NCBI GenBank assembly: GCA_035762345.1
Contig: DASTPE010000107.1
Location: 1-64,000, forward strand
DNA length: 64,000 nucleotides
Reading direction: 5' to 3'
Source: SCGC-AG-212-J23 sp035762345
GTDB lineage: Bacteria; Pseudomonadota; Gammaproteobacteria; Burkholderiales; SG8-39
In this document: positions 33,346 through 41,287 of the stretch, in pieces
Numbering within the stretch: the first letter of the stretch is position 1
Layout of the letters: each line of letters starts with the position of its first letter
Notes under the pieces: model-generated
Database searches by the model: none
What the model saw: only the letters and a program-made list of their open reading frames with translations
Told to the model about the DNA's origin: nothing
Program-made: the position numbers and the translations under genes

Positions 33346-34120
33346 ACACCAGGTAGCGGGTCCCGCCGCAGACCGAGAGTGCCTGGCCGGAGATGTGCTT
33401 CCCGGGCGCGGTGGCGAGGAACAGCGCGACGTTGGCGATGTCCTGCGCTGTTACGGTGGTCTTCATGCTCACGCCTTCGACCATCTTCGTCCGCACTTGC
33501 TCCTCCGCCACGCCGAGCGCCTTGGCCTTGGCCGCGATCACCCGGTCGATGCGCTCGCCCTCGACGATGCCGGGCTGGATGCAGTTGACGCGCACCCTGT
33601 CGGGGCCGGCTTCGGCGGCGAGGCTCTCCGTGAAGCCGACGATCGCCCACTTCGCCGCCGAATAGGGCGTGCGCATGGGGAAGGCGAGCCGGCCCGCCGC
33701 CGAGGACAGGTTGATGATGCTGCCGCCGCCCGCCTCCTTGATGAGGGGCATGGCCTTGCGTGTGCAGTAGAACATGCCGTTCAGATCCACCGCGATGCAG
33801 CGGTCCCAGTCCTCGGGCTTGATGTCCTCGACCTTGGCCGTGGGTCCGGCGATGCCGGCGTTATTGACCAGGACGTCTAGGCCGCGCAGCGACTTTTCCA
33901 CGTCCTTGAACAGCCGCTCGACGTCCTCGAGCTTCGCCACGTCGGCCACGGTCTGCGTGACGGTGGGCAGCTGCTTCTTCGTGCCGGCGAGCGCTTTTTC
34001 GTCGATGTCGCAAATGTGCACGCGCGCCCCGTGCTCTACGAAGGTGCGCGCCATGACGCGGCCGATCCCGGCCGCCCCGGCGGTCACCAGCACGCGCAGG
34101 CCTTTGGCGGAGAACTCCAT
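33344..34120 (-). CDS. Short-chain dehydrogenase/reductase
   Basis: A 258-residue classical SDR, NAD(P)-dependent. Cofactor motif TAGAAGIGRVMA (T-G-x3-G-x-G variant, with TAG), NNAGIAG, catalytic Ser in NLSSAAGRLA and YSAAKWA with catalytic Tyr and Lys, PG motif IQPGIVEG. The length is typical. The start at ATG 34120 is clear. It is a single gene flanked by repeat copy 3 and a diverging diguanylate cyclase. The substrate is unknown; sugars, acyl or cyclic alcohols are all possible. Confidence 0.93.
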   Translation of the reverse strand: MEFSAKGLRVLVTAGAAGIGRVMARTFVEHGARVHICDIDEKALAGTKKQLPTVTQTVADVAKLEDVERLFKDVEKSLRGLDVLVNNAGIAGPTAKVEDIKPEDWDRCIAVDLNGMFYCTRKAMPLIKEAGGGSIINLSSAAGRLAFPMRTPYSAAKWAIVGFTESLAAEAGPDRVRVNCIQPGIVEGERIDRVIAAKAKALGVAEEQVRTKMVEGVSMKTTVTAQDIANVALFLATAPGKHISGQALSVCGGTRYLV

Positions 34121-34139
34121 GCGGCCGCATAATACACGC

Positions 34140-34155
34140 GGGGTCAGGGGCGAAA
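34140..34155. repeat. Half copy of the palindromic repeat arm
   Basis: GGGGTCAGGGGCGAAA lies just before the diguanylate cyclase start and matches one arm of the palindromic family with one difference. No inverse arm follows. It looks like a degraded remnant. Confidence 0.5.
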
Positions 34156-34158
34156 GCG

Positions 34159-35274
34159 GTGCCAGAACAAGAACGCAAGCGAAGCTTGGTATCGATCGAG
34201 CAGGAAGAGCTGCGGGGGATCTCGCGCACCGTAGCCGAGATCCATTGGCTCCTCCTCATCCTGGTGCTGCTTTACCTCGTGTTCGGCGGCGAGCGGCCCG
34301 ATGCCGATGCGGAGTCGGAAGCCGCCGTGGCGGCGGGGCTCTTCTTCTACGCCGCGATGGTGATGAGCTTTCGCTACGCGAACTTCTACAAGCGCGAGAC
34401 GCGCTGGAAGATCTCCGTCGAGGCGCTCGGCATGATCAGCTTCATCACCTGGGTACTCTGGTATACCGAGCGGCTGGAGAGCCCGCTCGTCAACCTATAT
34501 CTCCTGCCGGTGATCACCTCGGCGCTCACGCTCGGCAAGCTTGCCACGCTCGCCAACGTCGCGCTTGTCGCCGCTTGCTACCTCTTTCTCGGTAGCGAAT
34601 CGATCCTCGACATGATGTGGCTGCGCTTCGTCGCCGGGTTCGCCGCACAGCTCGCGCCCGTGCTGCTCGTCGCCTACATCACGACCATGTTTTCGGCCGA
34701 CATCCGCTACGGCCTGCAGCACGCCAAGCTTCTCTCGGAAACCGACGATCTCACCGGGCTCTTCAATACCCGTGGCTTCGCCATCGCCGCGAACCGCCTC
34801 TTCGGGCAGGCGACGCGTTACGGCCGGCCGGCGAGCCTGCTGATGATCGACTCCGACAATCTCAAGCACGTGAACGACGCGCACGGCCACGAGGCCGGCA
34901 ACCAGCTGCTGCGCCAGCTGGCGAACGCGGTGCAAGCCGAGCTGCGCGCTAGCGACGTGCCGGCGCGCTACGGCGGGGACGAGTTCATCGTGCTGCTGCC
35001 CGAGACGCCGTCGAAAGGGGCCCTGGATGTCGCCGAGCGCATCCGCAACACCATCGCGTCGCGCCCGCTCGCCATCGACGGCCATCACGTCACCGCGACC
35101 GTCAGTATCGGCATCGCCTGCTATCCCGAGGACGGCCGGACGCTGGATGCGCTCGCCGAGCGCGCGGACCGTGCGCTCTACCAGGCAAAGCAGGACGGAC
35201 GAAACCGGGTGGCGCGCTCCGCCGCGGCAGTCGAGCCCAGCCTAGCCGCGCCCGCTAAGCCAGCTTCACTTTGA
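34159..35274 (+). CDS. Membrane diguanylate cyclase (GGDEF)
   Basis: A 371-residue protein that should make cyclic di-GMP. The N-terminal half has about six hydrophobic segments (WLLLILVLLYLVFGG onward to about residue 185). The GGDEF domain spans about 200-355, with DDLTGLFNTRGF, DSDNLKHVNDAHGHEAG, the active site RYGGDEFIVLLPE and SIGIACYP. The inhibitory I-site RxxD (RASD) lies exactly five residues before GGDEF, so feedback control is likely. The start is GTG at 34159. No EAL domain. The 3' end overlaps the convergent dioxygenase gene by 20 bases. Confidence 0.93.
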   Translation: MPEQERKRSLVSIEQEELRGISRTVAEIHWLLLILVLLYLVFGGERPDADAESEAAVAAGLFFYAAMVMSFRYANFYKRETRWKISVEALGMISFITWVLWYTERLESPLVNLYLLPVITSALTLGKLATLANVALVAACYLFLGSESILDMMWLRFVAGFAAQLAPVLLVAYITTMFSADIRYGLQHAKLLSETDDLTGLFNTRGFAIAANRLFGQATRYGRPASLLMIDSDNLKHVNDAHGHEAGNQLLRQLANAVQAELRASDVPARYGGDEFIVLLPETPSKGALDVAERIRNTIASRPLAIDGHHVTATVSIGIACYPEDGRTLDALAERADRALYQAKQDGRNRVARSAAAVEPSLAAPAKPASL

Positions 35275-35830
35275 ACGTGCTCTCGGTGCGCCGCGCCGGA
35301 TCGAACTGCGAGCGCTCGGTGTGGTTGACGTGCTTGCCGTACACGTGGAGCGAGAGCGTGACTTGCTTCGACTCGTTAACCACACTGTGGATCGCCCCGG
35401 CCGGCATCGCGACCACGTCGCCGCGGTCGGCGAGTTTCTCGCCGATCCTGCGCAACTCCGCGTAGCCGGGGCGCGTGCGGTCGTCGGCGCGCTCCCAGAA
35501 GACATTCTTCTCCGCGCCGTCCACGCCGACGATGACCGCCCAGGTGCCATGGTCGTGGGGCGGCGTGCCGCGGGAAGGCAGCCAACTCACCGCAAACACC
35601 GCGAGCGTGTGGTCGGGTTCCTCGTGCAGCACGTGTACGCCGAAACCCTGGTCGGGATCGGCCTCGTAGTACTTGCGCTGCACCCAGCCTTCGGCCAAGG
35701 CAAACTGCGGCGCCAGGCGGCGCACACGCGACAGCATCTCCCGCTCGTCCTTGGATTCGCTTCGGGTACGCCGCAGCTCCGCTAGGAATCGGTTCAAGGT
35801 GAGCGGCTCGATTGCGGTGGCGGCTTTCAT
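35255..35830 (-). CDS. Cysteine/3-mercaptopropionate dioxygenase-like cupin
   Basis: A 191-residue cupin of the cysteine dioxygenase type, which oxidises a thiol to a sulfinate with non-haem iron. Iron ligands fit the H-x-H of TPPHDHGTWAVIVGVDG and the later His in PAGAIHSVVN. The conserved Tyr of CDO may be in SLHVYGKHVNH. Its ATG overlaps the stop of the MarR-GNAT gene (ATGA), so it is co-expressed with that sensor and the ABM protein. Cysteine, 3-mercaptopropionate or another thiol are equally possible substrates. Confidence 0.85.
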   Translation of the reverse strand: MKAATAIEPLTLNRFLAELRRTRSESKDEREMLSRVRRLAPQFALAEGWVQRKYYEADPDQGFGVHVLHEEPDHTLAVFAVSWLPSRGTPPHDHGTWAVIVGVDGAEKNVFWERADDRTRPGYAELRRIGEKLADRGDVVAMPAGAIHSVVNESKQVTLSLHVYGKHVNHTERSQFDPARRTESTFKVKLA

Positions 35831-36729
35831 AACTTGAGCTCCCAGTACTCTCCGACCAGTCTAACTCCGAACTCCCGGTGCGGCCGCCGCTTTACCCGTT
35901 TGAATCCGCTTTTGGCATAAATCGCCCGCGCCGCCGCGAGGTTGGACTGCGTCCACAGCACCAGCTTGCGGTAACCTTTGCCACGCGCGAAGGCGATGCA
36001 CTCCTCCACGAGCCGCTTGCCGAGCCCGCGGCCGCGGGCTTTCGGCTCCACGATCAGCAATCTCAGCTTCGCGACCGCCCGGGACTGCTTGACGACGAAG
36101 ACCGAGCCGACCGGCTCGCCGGCCATCTCGGCGATCCAGCAGCGCTCGCGGGACGGATCGAGGTTGTCCAAGAAATCTTTTGCTATTCCGGCGACAAGGG
36201 ATTCGAAGCGTTCGTCCCAGCCGTACTCCGCGTAGTAGAGCCGCCCGTGCGCCTGCACTACCCATCCCATGTCGCCCGAGCGGTGGCCGCGGAGCGTTAC
36301 TTCGGCCGGTTTGCGTTCTAGTACTCCCTCCACGGTTTCCAATGCACCCACAAGCCGCACTTGCTCGGGCGCGGCGAGCTTGCCCAGCATCCCAGCGACC
36401 TCCTCGCGCGAGCGGGCGTCCAGGCTCTGGTAGGCACGGCGACCCTTCGTGGTCAGCGAAAGATGAACGCGCCGCCCGTCCTGCTTCGACGCCTGGCCTT
36501 GAACTAGCCCCTGGCGACGCAAGCTCTGCAGGAGACGGCTGAGATAGCCCAGATCGAGGTCAAGATCCCCGCCGAGCTCGCTCGCGGTGCATTCGCCGCG
36601 CTGGCCAAGCTCGTAGAGCACGCGCGCCAGCGGCAGCGGAAATGGGCTGCCGAGGTAACCCGGCCGCAGCACGCCGATGCGGCGCGTGTAGAAACGGTTG
36701 AAGCGGCGCACTGCGTCTACGCGATTCAT
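35827..36729 (-). CDS. MarR-GNAT fusion regulator/acetyltransferase
   Basis: A 300-residue fusion. Residues 1-140 are a MarR winged helix (ARVLYELGQRGECTASEL, LGYLSRLLQSLRRQGLV, DGRRVHLSLTTKGRRAY). Residues 155-300 are a GNAT acetyltransferase (motif A LRLLIVEPKARGRGLGKRLV, then GYRKLVLWTQSNLAAARAIY). Such fusions are known and may couple sensing to acetylation. It sits between ABM and dioxygenase genes with 4-base overlaps. A 7-base-arm dyad upstream of the operon is a likely operator. Confidence 0.92.
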   Translation of the reverse strand: MNRVDAVRRFNRFYTRRIGVLRPGYLGSPFPLPLARVLYELGQRGECTASELGGDLDLDLGYLSRLLQSLRRQGLVQGQASKQDGRRVHLSLTTKGRRAYQSLDARSREEVAGMLGKLAAPEQVRLVGALETVEGVLERKPAEVTLRGHRSGDMGWVVQAHGRLYYAEYGWDERFESLVAGIAKDFLDNLDPSRERCWIAEMAGEPVGSVFVVKQSRAVAKLRLLIVEPKARGRGLGKRLVEECIAFARGKGYRKLVLWTQSNLAAARAIYAKSGFKRVKRRPHREFGVRLVGEYWELKL

Positions 36730-37028
36730 CGCTCGACCTCGTAGTGCCGGACAAAGTTGTCGTATTCGGCGAGGACCGCGCGCGCTTCGGGCTCCACCAC
36801 GGCGCGCTCGGGATCCGCGCCGGCAAATCCGCGGATGGCCGCCATCGAATCCCAGAAAGTCATCAGCAGGAATTCCACACCGCCGTGCGCCTCGCGCCGC
36901 AGCACGCGCACGTCACGATACCCGTCGATCTTCGCGAGCGCAGGCAACACGTTCGCACCGAGATGGCGCAGATATGCGTCGGCGTTGGGCCGGTCGGCCG
37001 CCATGCCTCTCCACAGCCGCACGATCAT
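36726..37028 (-). CDS. Antibiotic biosynthesis monooxygenase-domain protein
   Basis: A 100-residue ferredoxin-fold ABM-type protein: MIVRLWRGMAADRPNADAYL, RVLRREAHGGVEFLLMTFW and AVLAEYDNFVRHYEVER. The family includes small monooxygenases and haem-degrading or stress-linked proteins. First gene of the operon with MarR-GNAT and the thiol dioxygenase; the ATGA overlap with the next gene couples them. The specific reaction is unknown. Confidence 0.85.
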   Translation of the reverse strand: MIVRLWRGMAADRPNADAYLRHLGANVLPALAKIDGYRDVRVLRREAHGGVEFLLMTFWDSMAAIRGFAGADPERAVVEPEARAVLAEYDNFVRHYEVER

Positions 37029-37046
37029 GGCGCATGCTCCGGCCAG

Positions 37047-37067
37047 ATACTTGCTTTTGTCAAGTAT
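37047..37067. promoter_or_regulatory. Candidate MarR operator
   Basis: ATACTTG (37047-37053) and CAAGTAT (37061-37067) form a perfect 7-base-arm dyad with a 7-base spacer, in the 53-bp divergent region between the ABM gene and an SDR gene. Size and position fit a MarR-type dimer site. The reverse strand reads TTGACA across it, a possible -35 box. The encoded MarR-GNAT protein is the obvious candidate binder. Confidence 0.5.
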
Positions 37068-37081
37068 TACATAATGCCGCG

Positions 37082-37834
37082 ATGGACCTGTTCGACCTCA
37101 AAGGAAAAACCGCGCTCGTCACCGGCGGGAATGGCGGCATCGGTTTAGGCATGGCCAAGGGTCTGGCGCAGGCCGGCGCTCGCGTGGCCATTGCCGGACG
37201 CGACAAGTCCAAGAACACCGAAGCCCTCAAGAGCTTCTCTGACGCAATTGCAGTCGAGGCTGACCTGAAGGATGAGAAAGCGTGCCAGGCCATGGTCGAG
37301 GAAGCCGCCAGCCGGCTCGGGCGGCTCGACATCCTCATCAACAACGCCGGCACCAATATCCGCAAGCCGCCCGAGGAGTACAGCGTCGAGGAGTGGAAGC
37401 TCATCCTCGATACCAACCTGACGAGCGCTTTCGTCGCCTCGCAAGCTGCCTACCCGCACATGAAGCGCGCGGGCGGCGGCAAGATTGTGAACATCGGCTC
37501 GATGATGTCGATCTTCGGCGCTTCGTTCGTCGCGCCCTACGGCGCGAGCAAGGGCGGCATCGTGCAGCTCACGCGCGCGCTCGCCTGCGCCTGGGCGAAG
37601 GACAACATCCAGGTGAACGCCGTGCTGCCGGGCTGGATCGACACCGCGCTCACGCGCCGTGCGCGCGCCGACATCAAGGGGCTGCACGAACGCGTGCTCG
37701 CCCGCACGCCCGCCGGCCGCTGGGGCCAGCCCGAGGACCTTTCGGGGATCGCGGTCTTCCTCTGCAGCAAGGCGTCCGACTTCGTCACCGGGACTGCCAT
37801 CCCGGTCGACGGCGGATATTCGTCGCAGGGATAG
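37082..37834 (+). CDS. Short-chain dehydrogenase (gluconate 5-/2-deoxygluconate 3-dehydrogenase-like)
   Basis: A 250-residue classical SDR. Cofactor motif TGGNGGIGLGMAKGLAQAG, NNAGTNIRKP, Ser in NIGSMMSIFG, catalytic YGASKGG, VLPGWIDTALT and GTAIPVDGGYS. The NNAGTNIRKPPEEY style is common in gluconate 5-dehydrogenase/KduD-like enzymes, but this is not diagnostic. It is divergent from the ABM operon with the shared dyad, so it may be under the same MarR control. Ends 9 bases from the convergent DUF3108 gene. Confidence 0.92.
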   Translation: MDLFDLKGKTALVTGGNGGIGLGMAKGLAQAGARVAIAGRDKSKNTEALKSFSDAIAVEADLKDEKACQAMVEEAASRLGRLDILINNAGTNIRKPPEEYSVEEWKLILDTNLTSAFVASQAAYPHMKRAGGGKIVNIGSMMSIFGASFVAPYGASKGGIVQLTRALACAWAKDNIQVNAVLPGWIDTALTRRARADIKGLHERVLARTPAGRWGQPEDLSGIAVFLCSKASDFVTGTAIPVDGGYSSQG

Positions 37835-37843
37835 GCTGGGGAT

Positions 37844-38521
37844 TCAACGCGCAGAGACGCGGGTCGCCACTTGGTCGTAGCGCGACCCGTCGCTGTCCGC
37901 CACCAGCACGCGCACCGGCATGTTGCCGAGGGCGGTGGCGAGCCAGATTTCCAGACGCCGGTCCTCCGTCACGCGCTCGACCTTGAGGGCCTCGAACTCG
38001 CCCGCTGGCGTCGCCACGCGCTCGCGAGCGCCGAAGTCGTACACGTGGTGCGACACGCCCTTCCCGTCGACCAGGTGAAAATCCATCGCCTTGGTGCCGG
38101 TCGGAGCGAGGGCCAGCGCCAGCACGAACGAAATGCGGTCCTGCGCGTTCGGCGGTATGGGCTCGCGCTTTGTCTTGCCTTTGTAGCGCATGGTCAGCGT
38201 CTTTGCGCCCCAGTCGAACCAGGCGCGCGCGGTGTCGCGACCGCTGCGCTCGTCGGAGAATTCGATGGGACGCAGAAGGCTGCCGGCGACGGTTCCGGAG
38301 CTGGTGCGCGCCGCCTTGCCGAGCAGCGCATACATGCCCCGCCCGTGCCACTGCTCGGTCAGAGAGTAGCGGCCGTTCGCGTATTCGAGCGCGGCGCTGA
38401 TCTCGGCCATCGCCCGGCCGTTGCGCTGCACCTCGTAGGTGATCTGCATGCGCGCCGGGAGCTCGGCGTGCGCGCCAGCGGTGAACATGGCAAGCGCCAG
38501 CCAGAGCGCGCGCGGCGTCAT
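37844..38521 (-). CDS. DUF3108-type exported protein
   Basis: A 225-residue protein with signal peptide MTPRALWLALAMFTAGAHA. The body (YEVQRNGRAMAEISAALEY, YSLTEQWHGRGMYALLG, LRPIEFSDERSGRDTARAWFD, VYDFGARERVATPAGEFEA) follows the DUF3108 pattern: periplasmic, beta-rich, unknown function. It is the last gene of the arn operon and its ATG overlaps the arnD stop (ATGA), so it is co-translated with lipid A modification genes. A link to envelope lipid handling is inference. Confidence 0.85.
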   Translation of the reverse strand: MTPRALWLALAMFTAGAHAELPARMQITYEVQRNGRAMAEISAALEYANGRYSLTEQWHGRGMYALLGKAARTSSGTVAGSLLRPIEFSDERSGRDTARAWFDWGAKTLTMRYKGKTKREPIPPNAQDRISFVLALALAPTGTKAMDFHLVDGKGVSHHVYDFGARERVATPAGEFEALKVERVTEDRRLEIWLATALGNMPVRVLVADSDGSRYDQVATRVSAR

Positions 38522-39402
38522 GCCTGGAGCGCGAGCCTGCCCGAGCGGCCCGCAATCTCGCCGTATACCACGTCGTGCTGCGGCAGCCGCGCCGGATCGA
38601 GCGAGGCGAACAAAGCGCGCAGCGACACCAGCTCGTAGCCCTGCGCCTTCCAGCCCGAGAGCAGCCCCTCGAACGCACCGAGGAAGGCGCCGCCCTCGAG
38701 CTCGGCGTGCGCAGTGAAGACGTGCTGGCGCGGCTCGGCCGTCAGCGCGAGGAGGTGTACCGCGACGTTGCCCTCGTCCAAGCCATCGCGCCCGACGAGC
38801 TCGTCGAGCGTCGGCAGCGTGGTCGGAAGTTGCGCGCAGCCGATCGCAGCCCCGTCCCACAGCGGGCGGAAGGCGCAGCGGCCGCGGGTATCGGACGCGT
38901 AATCGAAAGCGAGCTCCTCAACCCTCGCCGCGTGGCGATTGGTCTGCCAGCCCGCTGCCGCCCAGGCTCTGGGCTGGGTCCCGAACACCGCCGCGAAGCG
39001 CTCGCACCCCCGGCGCATTTCGCGCTCGGTCCAGCCGGCGTCGGCCCGCTCGATACCGTCCTGCCAGCGCACGTGGTCCCAGCAGTGCACGCCGGCCTCG
39101 AACCCCATGTCGCGCACTGCGCGCAGCGTCGCGGCGCAGCGTATGCCGATGTCGGGGCCGGGCAGCAGCGTGCCGTAGAGCAGCGTGCGCAGGCCGTAAT
39201 GCCGCAGCACCGAGGTGCGTCTCACTTTGGAGAAGAATCCCGGGCGGAAGACCCGCCGCAGCGCTCGGCCCGTGTGGTCGGGTCCGAGGCTGTAAAAAAA
39301 ACTCGCGCCCGCGCCGTGGCGCTCGAGCAGGCGCGCCAGACGCGGCACACCCTCGACCGTGCCGCGCAGCGTGTCGACGTCGATCTTCAGCGCGAGCTTC
39401 AT
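38518..39402 (-). CDS. arnD: ArnD-like undecaprenyl-phosphate formyl-aminoarabinose deformylase
   Basis: A 294-residue NodB-type deacetylase. ArnD removes the formyl group from undecaprenyl-phosphate-Ara4FN on the cytoplasmic-side pathway. Seen: KLALKIDVDTLRGTVEGVP with the catalytic Asp, SFFYSLGPDHTGRALRR, and GVHCWDHVRWQD with the metal His. The conserved AAGWQTN stretch follows. ATGA overlap with the upstream decarboxylase gene and with DUF3108 downstream. Order and neighbours make the assignment strong. Confidence 0.93.
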   Translation of the reverse strand: MKLALKIDVDTLRGTVEGVPRLARLLERHGAGASFFYSLGPDHTGRALRRVFRPGFFSKVRRTSVLRHYGLRTLLYGTLLPGPDIGIRCAATLRAVRDMGFEAGVHCWDHVRWQDGIERADAGWTEREMRRGCERFAAVFGTQPRAWAAAGWQTNRHAARVEELAFDYASDTRGRCAFRPLWDGAAIGCAQLPTTLPTLDELVGRDGLDEGNVAVHLLALTAEPRQHVFTAHAELEGGAFLGAFEGLLSGWKAQGYELVSLRALFASLDPARLPQHDVVYGEIAGRSGRLALQA

Positions 39403-40442
39403 CCAACCAGGCGGCGGGCTTCGGCGATCTGGGTGCGGTAGGACTCGAAGATGCGGCGCAGCGCATCGCGCATGCCGACACGCGGACGCCAGCCCAGGTC
39501 GCGCTGGGTGGCTTGGATCTTCGGCACGCGGTTGCGCATGTCCTGATAGCCTGTGCCGTAGTAACGCTCGGCCGTCGTTTGGCGCAGGCGCACCCGGCGC
39601 GCGGCTTTCTGATACTCGGGATACTCGAGCGCGATCTCGAGCATCATCTCGGCAAGCTTGCGCACCGATATGTTGTTGCGCGGATTGCCGATGTTATAGA
39701 TCTTTCCCGTGGCGACGCCGCGCGGATTCTCGATGATAGCCATGAGCGCGCTGATGCCGTCATCGATATAGGTAAAGGCTCGCTTCTGCCGGCCGCCATC
39801 GACCAACTGGATGCGCTCGCCGCGCGCGATGTGGCCGAGGAACTGGGTGACGACGCGCGAGCTGCCTTCTTTCGCGGTGGCGAGCGAATCGAGGCCCGCG
39901 CCGATCCAGTTGAACGGCCGGAACAGCGTGAAGTCCAGCCCCGATGCGTCGCCGTAGGCCCAGATGACGCGGTCCATCAGCTGCTTGGAGCAGGCGTAGA
40001 TCCAGCGGTGCTTGTTGATCGGGCCGTAGACCAGCGGCGAGGTTTCCGGGTCGAACTCCCGGTCGGGCGACATCCCGTACACCTCGGAGGTCGACGGGAA
40101 CACCAGGCGCTTGCGGTGGTGCACGCAGGCGCGCACCAGCGGCAGGTTCGCCTCGAAGTCGAGCTCGAACACGCGCAGCGGGTCCTTGACATAGGTTGCC
40201 GGCGTGGCGATCGCCACGAGCGGCAACACGGTATCGCACTTGCGGATGTGGTACTCGATCCACTCCTTGTTGATCGTGATGTCGCCCTCGAAGAAGCGGA
40301 AGCGCGGCTCGCTGAGCAGATCCTGGACGCGGTCGGCCTGCATGTCCATGCCGTAGATTTCCCAGTCCGTGGACGCGAGCACGCGCTTGGACAGGTGGTG
40401 TCCGATGAAGCCGTTGACGCCGAGGATCAGCAAGCGCTTCAT
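39399..40442 (-). CDS. arnA: UDP-glucuronate decarboxylase, stand-alone ArnA C-terminal half
   Basis: A 347-residue SDR-type enzyme matching the ArnA dehydrogenase/decarboxylase domain, which oxidises and decarboxylates UDP-glucuronate to UDP-4-keto-arabinose. Seen: ILGVNGFIGHHLSKRVL, FEGDITINKEWIEYHIRKCD, PSTSEVYGM, YACSKQLMDRVIWAYG and FRPFNWIGAGLDSL. In enterobacteria this is fused to the formyltransferase; here it is a separate gene overlapping that gene by 4 bases. The start is ATG at 40442 with GGAGG-like sequence upstream. Confidence 0.93.
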   Translation of the reverse strand: MKRLLILGVNGFIGHHLSKRVLASTDWEIYGMDMQADRVQDLLSEPRFRFFEGDITINKEWIEYHIRKCDTVLPLVAIATPATYVKDPLRVFELDFEANLPLVRACVHHRKRLVFPSTSEVYGMSPDREFDPETSPLVYGPINKHRWIYACSKQLMDRVIWAYGDASGLDFTLFRPFNWIGAGLDSLATAKEGSSRVVTQFLGHIARGERIQLVDGGRQKRAFTYIDDGISALMAIIENPRGVATGKIYNIGNPRNNISVRKLAEMMLEIALEYPEYQKAARRVRLRQTTAERYYGTGYQDMRNRVPKIQATQRDLGWRPRVGMRDALRRIFESYRTQIAEARRLVG

Positions 40443-41287
40443 GAAAGGAGGTCGACCTCGAGAAGACGCAGCACTCCACCATCGCCGCACGCGGCGAACC
40501 ATTCGCCGTCCTCGCGGTAGGGACCGAGGCGCCCGGGGGGCGCTCGGCGCTGCGGCTCGAGCTTCGTGCGATGGATCTTCATGCCGTCCGCGAAAGCTCC
40601 CGGATATGGCGGCGCCACGGCGCGCACCAGGTTATGGATCTCGCGCGCGCTCTTCGACCAGTCGATGCGGCCGTCCTCGGGCCGGCGGCCGCCGAAATAG
40701 CTGCCGCGCGAAAGGTCCTGGGGCTTGAGGTGCGCGCTGCCGTCGAGCAGGACCGGCAGGCTGCGTCTCATGACACGCTCGGCGGCGTCGCTCACCTTGC
40801 GCATGACCTCGACCGCGAGATCGTCCGGGCCGATCGGCACGCGCTCCTGGTCGACGATGCGGCCGGCATCGGGCTTGGCGACCATTTCGTGCAGCGTGGC
40901 GCCGGTCTCGGTCTCGCCCCTGAGAACCGCCCAGTTGACCGGCGAGCGGCCGCGATACTTCGGCAGGAGCGATCCGTGCATGTTGAACGCCCCGCGCCGT
41001 GCCTGCGCAAGCAAGTCAAGCGGCAGCATGCGGCGGTAGTAGAAGGAGAAGATGAAGTCCGGGGCAGTGGCGCCGACCCTGCGCGCAAGCTCGTCCGCCG
41101 CCGGGTCCTCCACGACCTCGAGGCCGGCGCCGCGGGCGAACGCGGCGACACTCGCGAACCAGACGCGCTCGGCGGGATCGTCGCGGTGCGTGACGACCAG
41201 CGGCACCCGCACGCCGCCCTCGAGCAGCGCGCGCAGGCAGCGTACGCCTACGTCGTGATACGCGAAGACGAATGCCTTGGCTGCCAC
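40439..41287 (-). CDS. UDP-Ara4N formyltransferase, stand-alone ArnA N-terminal half
   Basis: A 282-residue formyltransferase that should formylate UDP-L-Ara4N with 10-formyl-THF. Seen: AFVFAYHDVGVRCLRALLE, catalytic FNMHGSLLPKYRGRSP (Asn, His), VAKPDAGRIVDQE with the conserved Asp, and the C-terminal subdomain IHNLVRAVAPPYPGAF. It corresponds to the ArnA N-terminal domain, here a separate gene. It overlaps arnC by 40 bases, and its stop overlaps the decarboxylase start. Confidence 0.92.
   Translation of the reverse strand: MAAKAFVFAYHDVGVRCLRALLEGGVRVPLVVTHRDDPAERVWFASVAAFARGAGLEVVEDPAADELARRVGATAPDFIFSFYYRRMLPLDLLAQARRGAFNMHGSLLPKYRGRSPVNWAVLRGETETGATLHEMVAKPDAGRIVDQERVPIGPDDLAVEVMRKVSDAAERVMRRSLPVLLDGSAHLKPQDLSRGSYFGGRRPEDGRIDWSKSAREIHNLVRAVAPPYPGAFADGMKIHRTKLEPQRRAPPGRLGPYREDGEWFAACGDGGVLRLLEVDLLS

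Noticed and set aside
37082..37834. The SDR as part of the arn operon
   Set aside because: It is on the other strand, converges on DUF3108, and shares its promoter region with the ABM operon.
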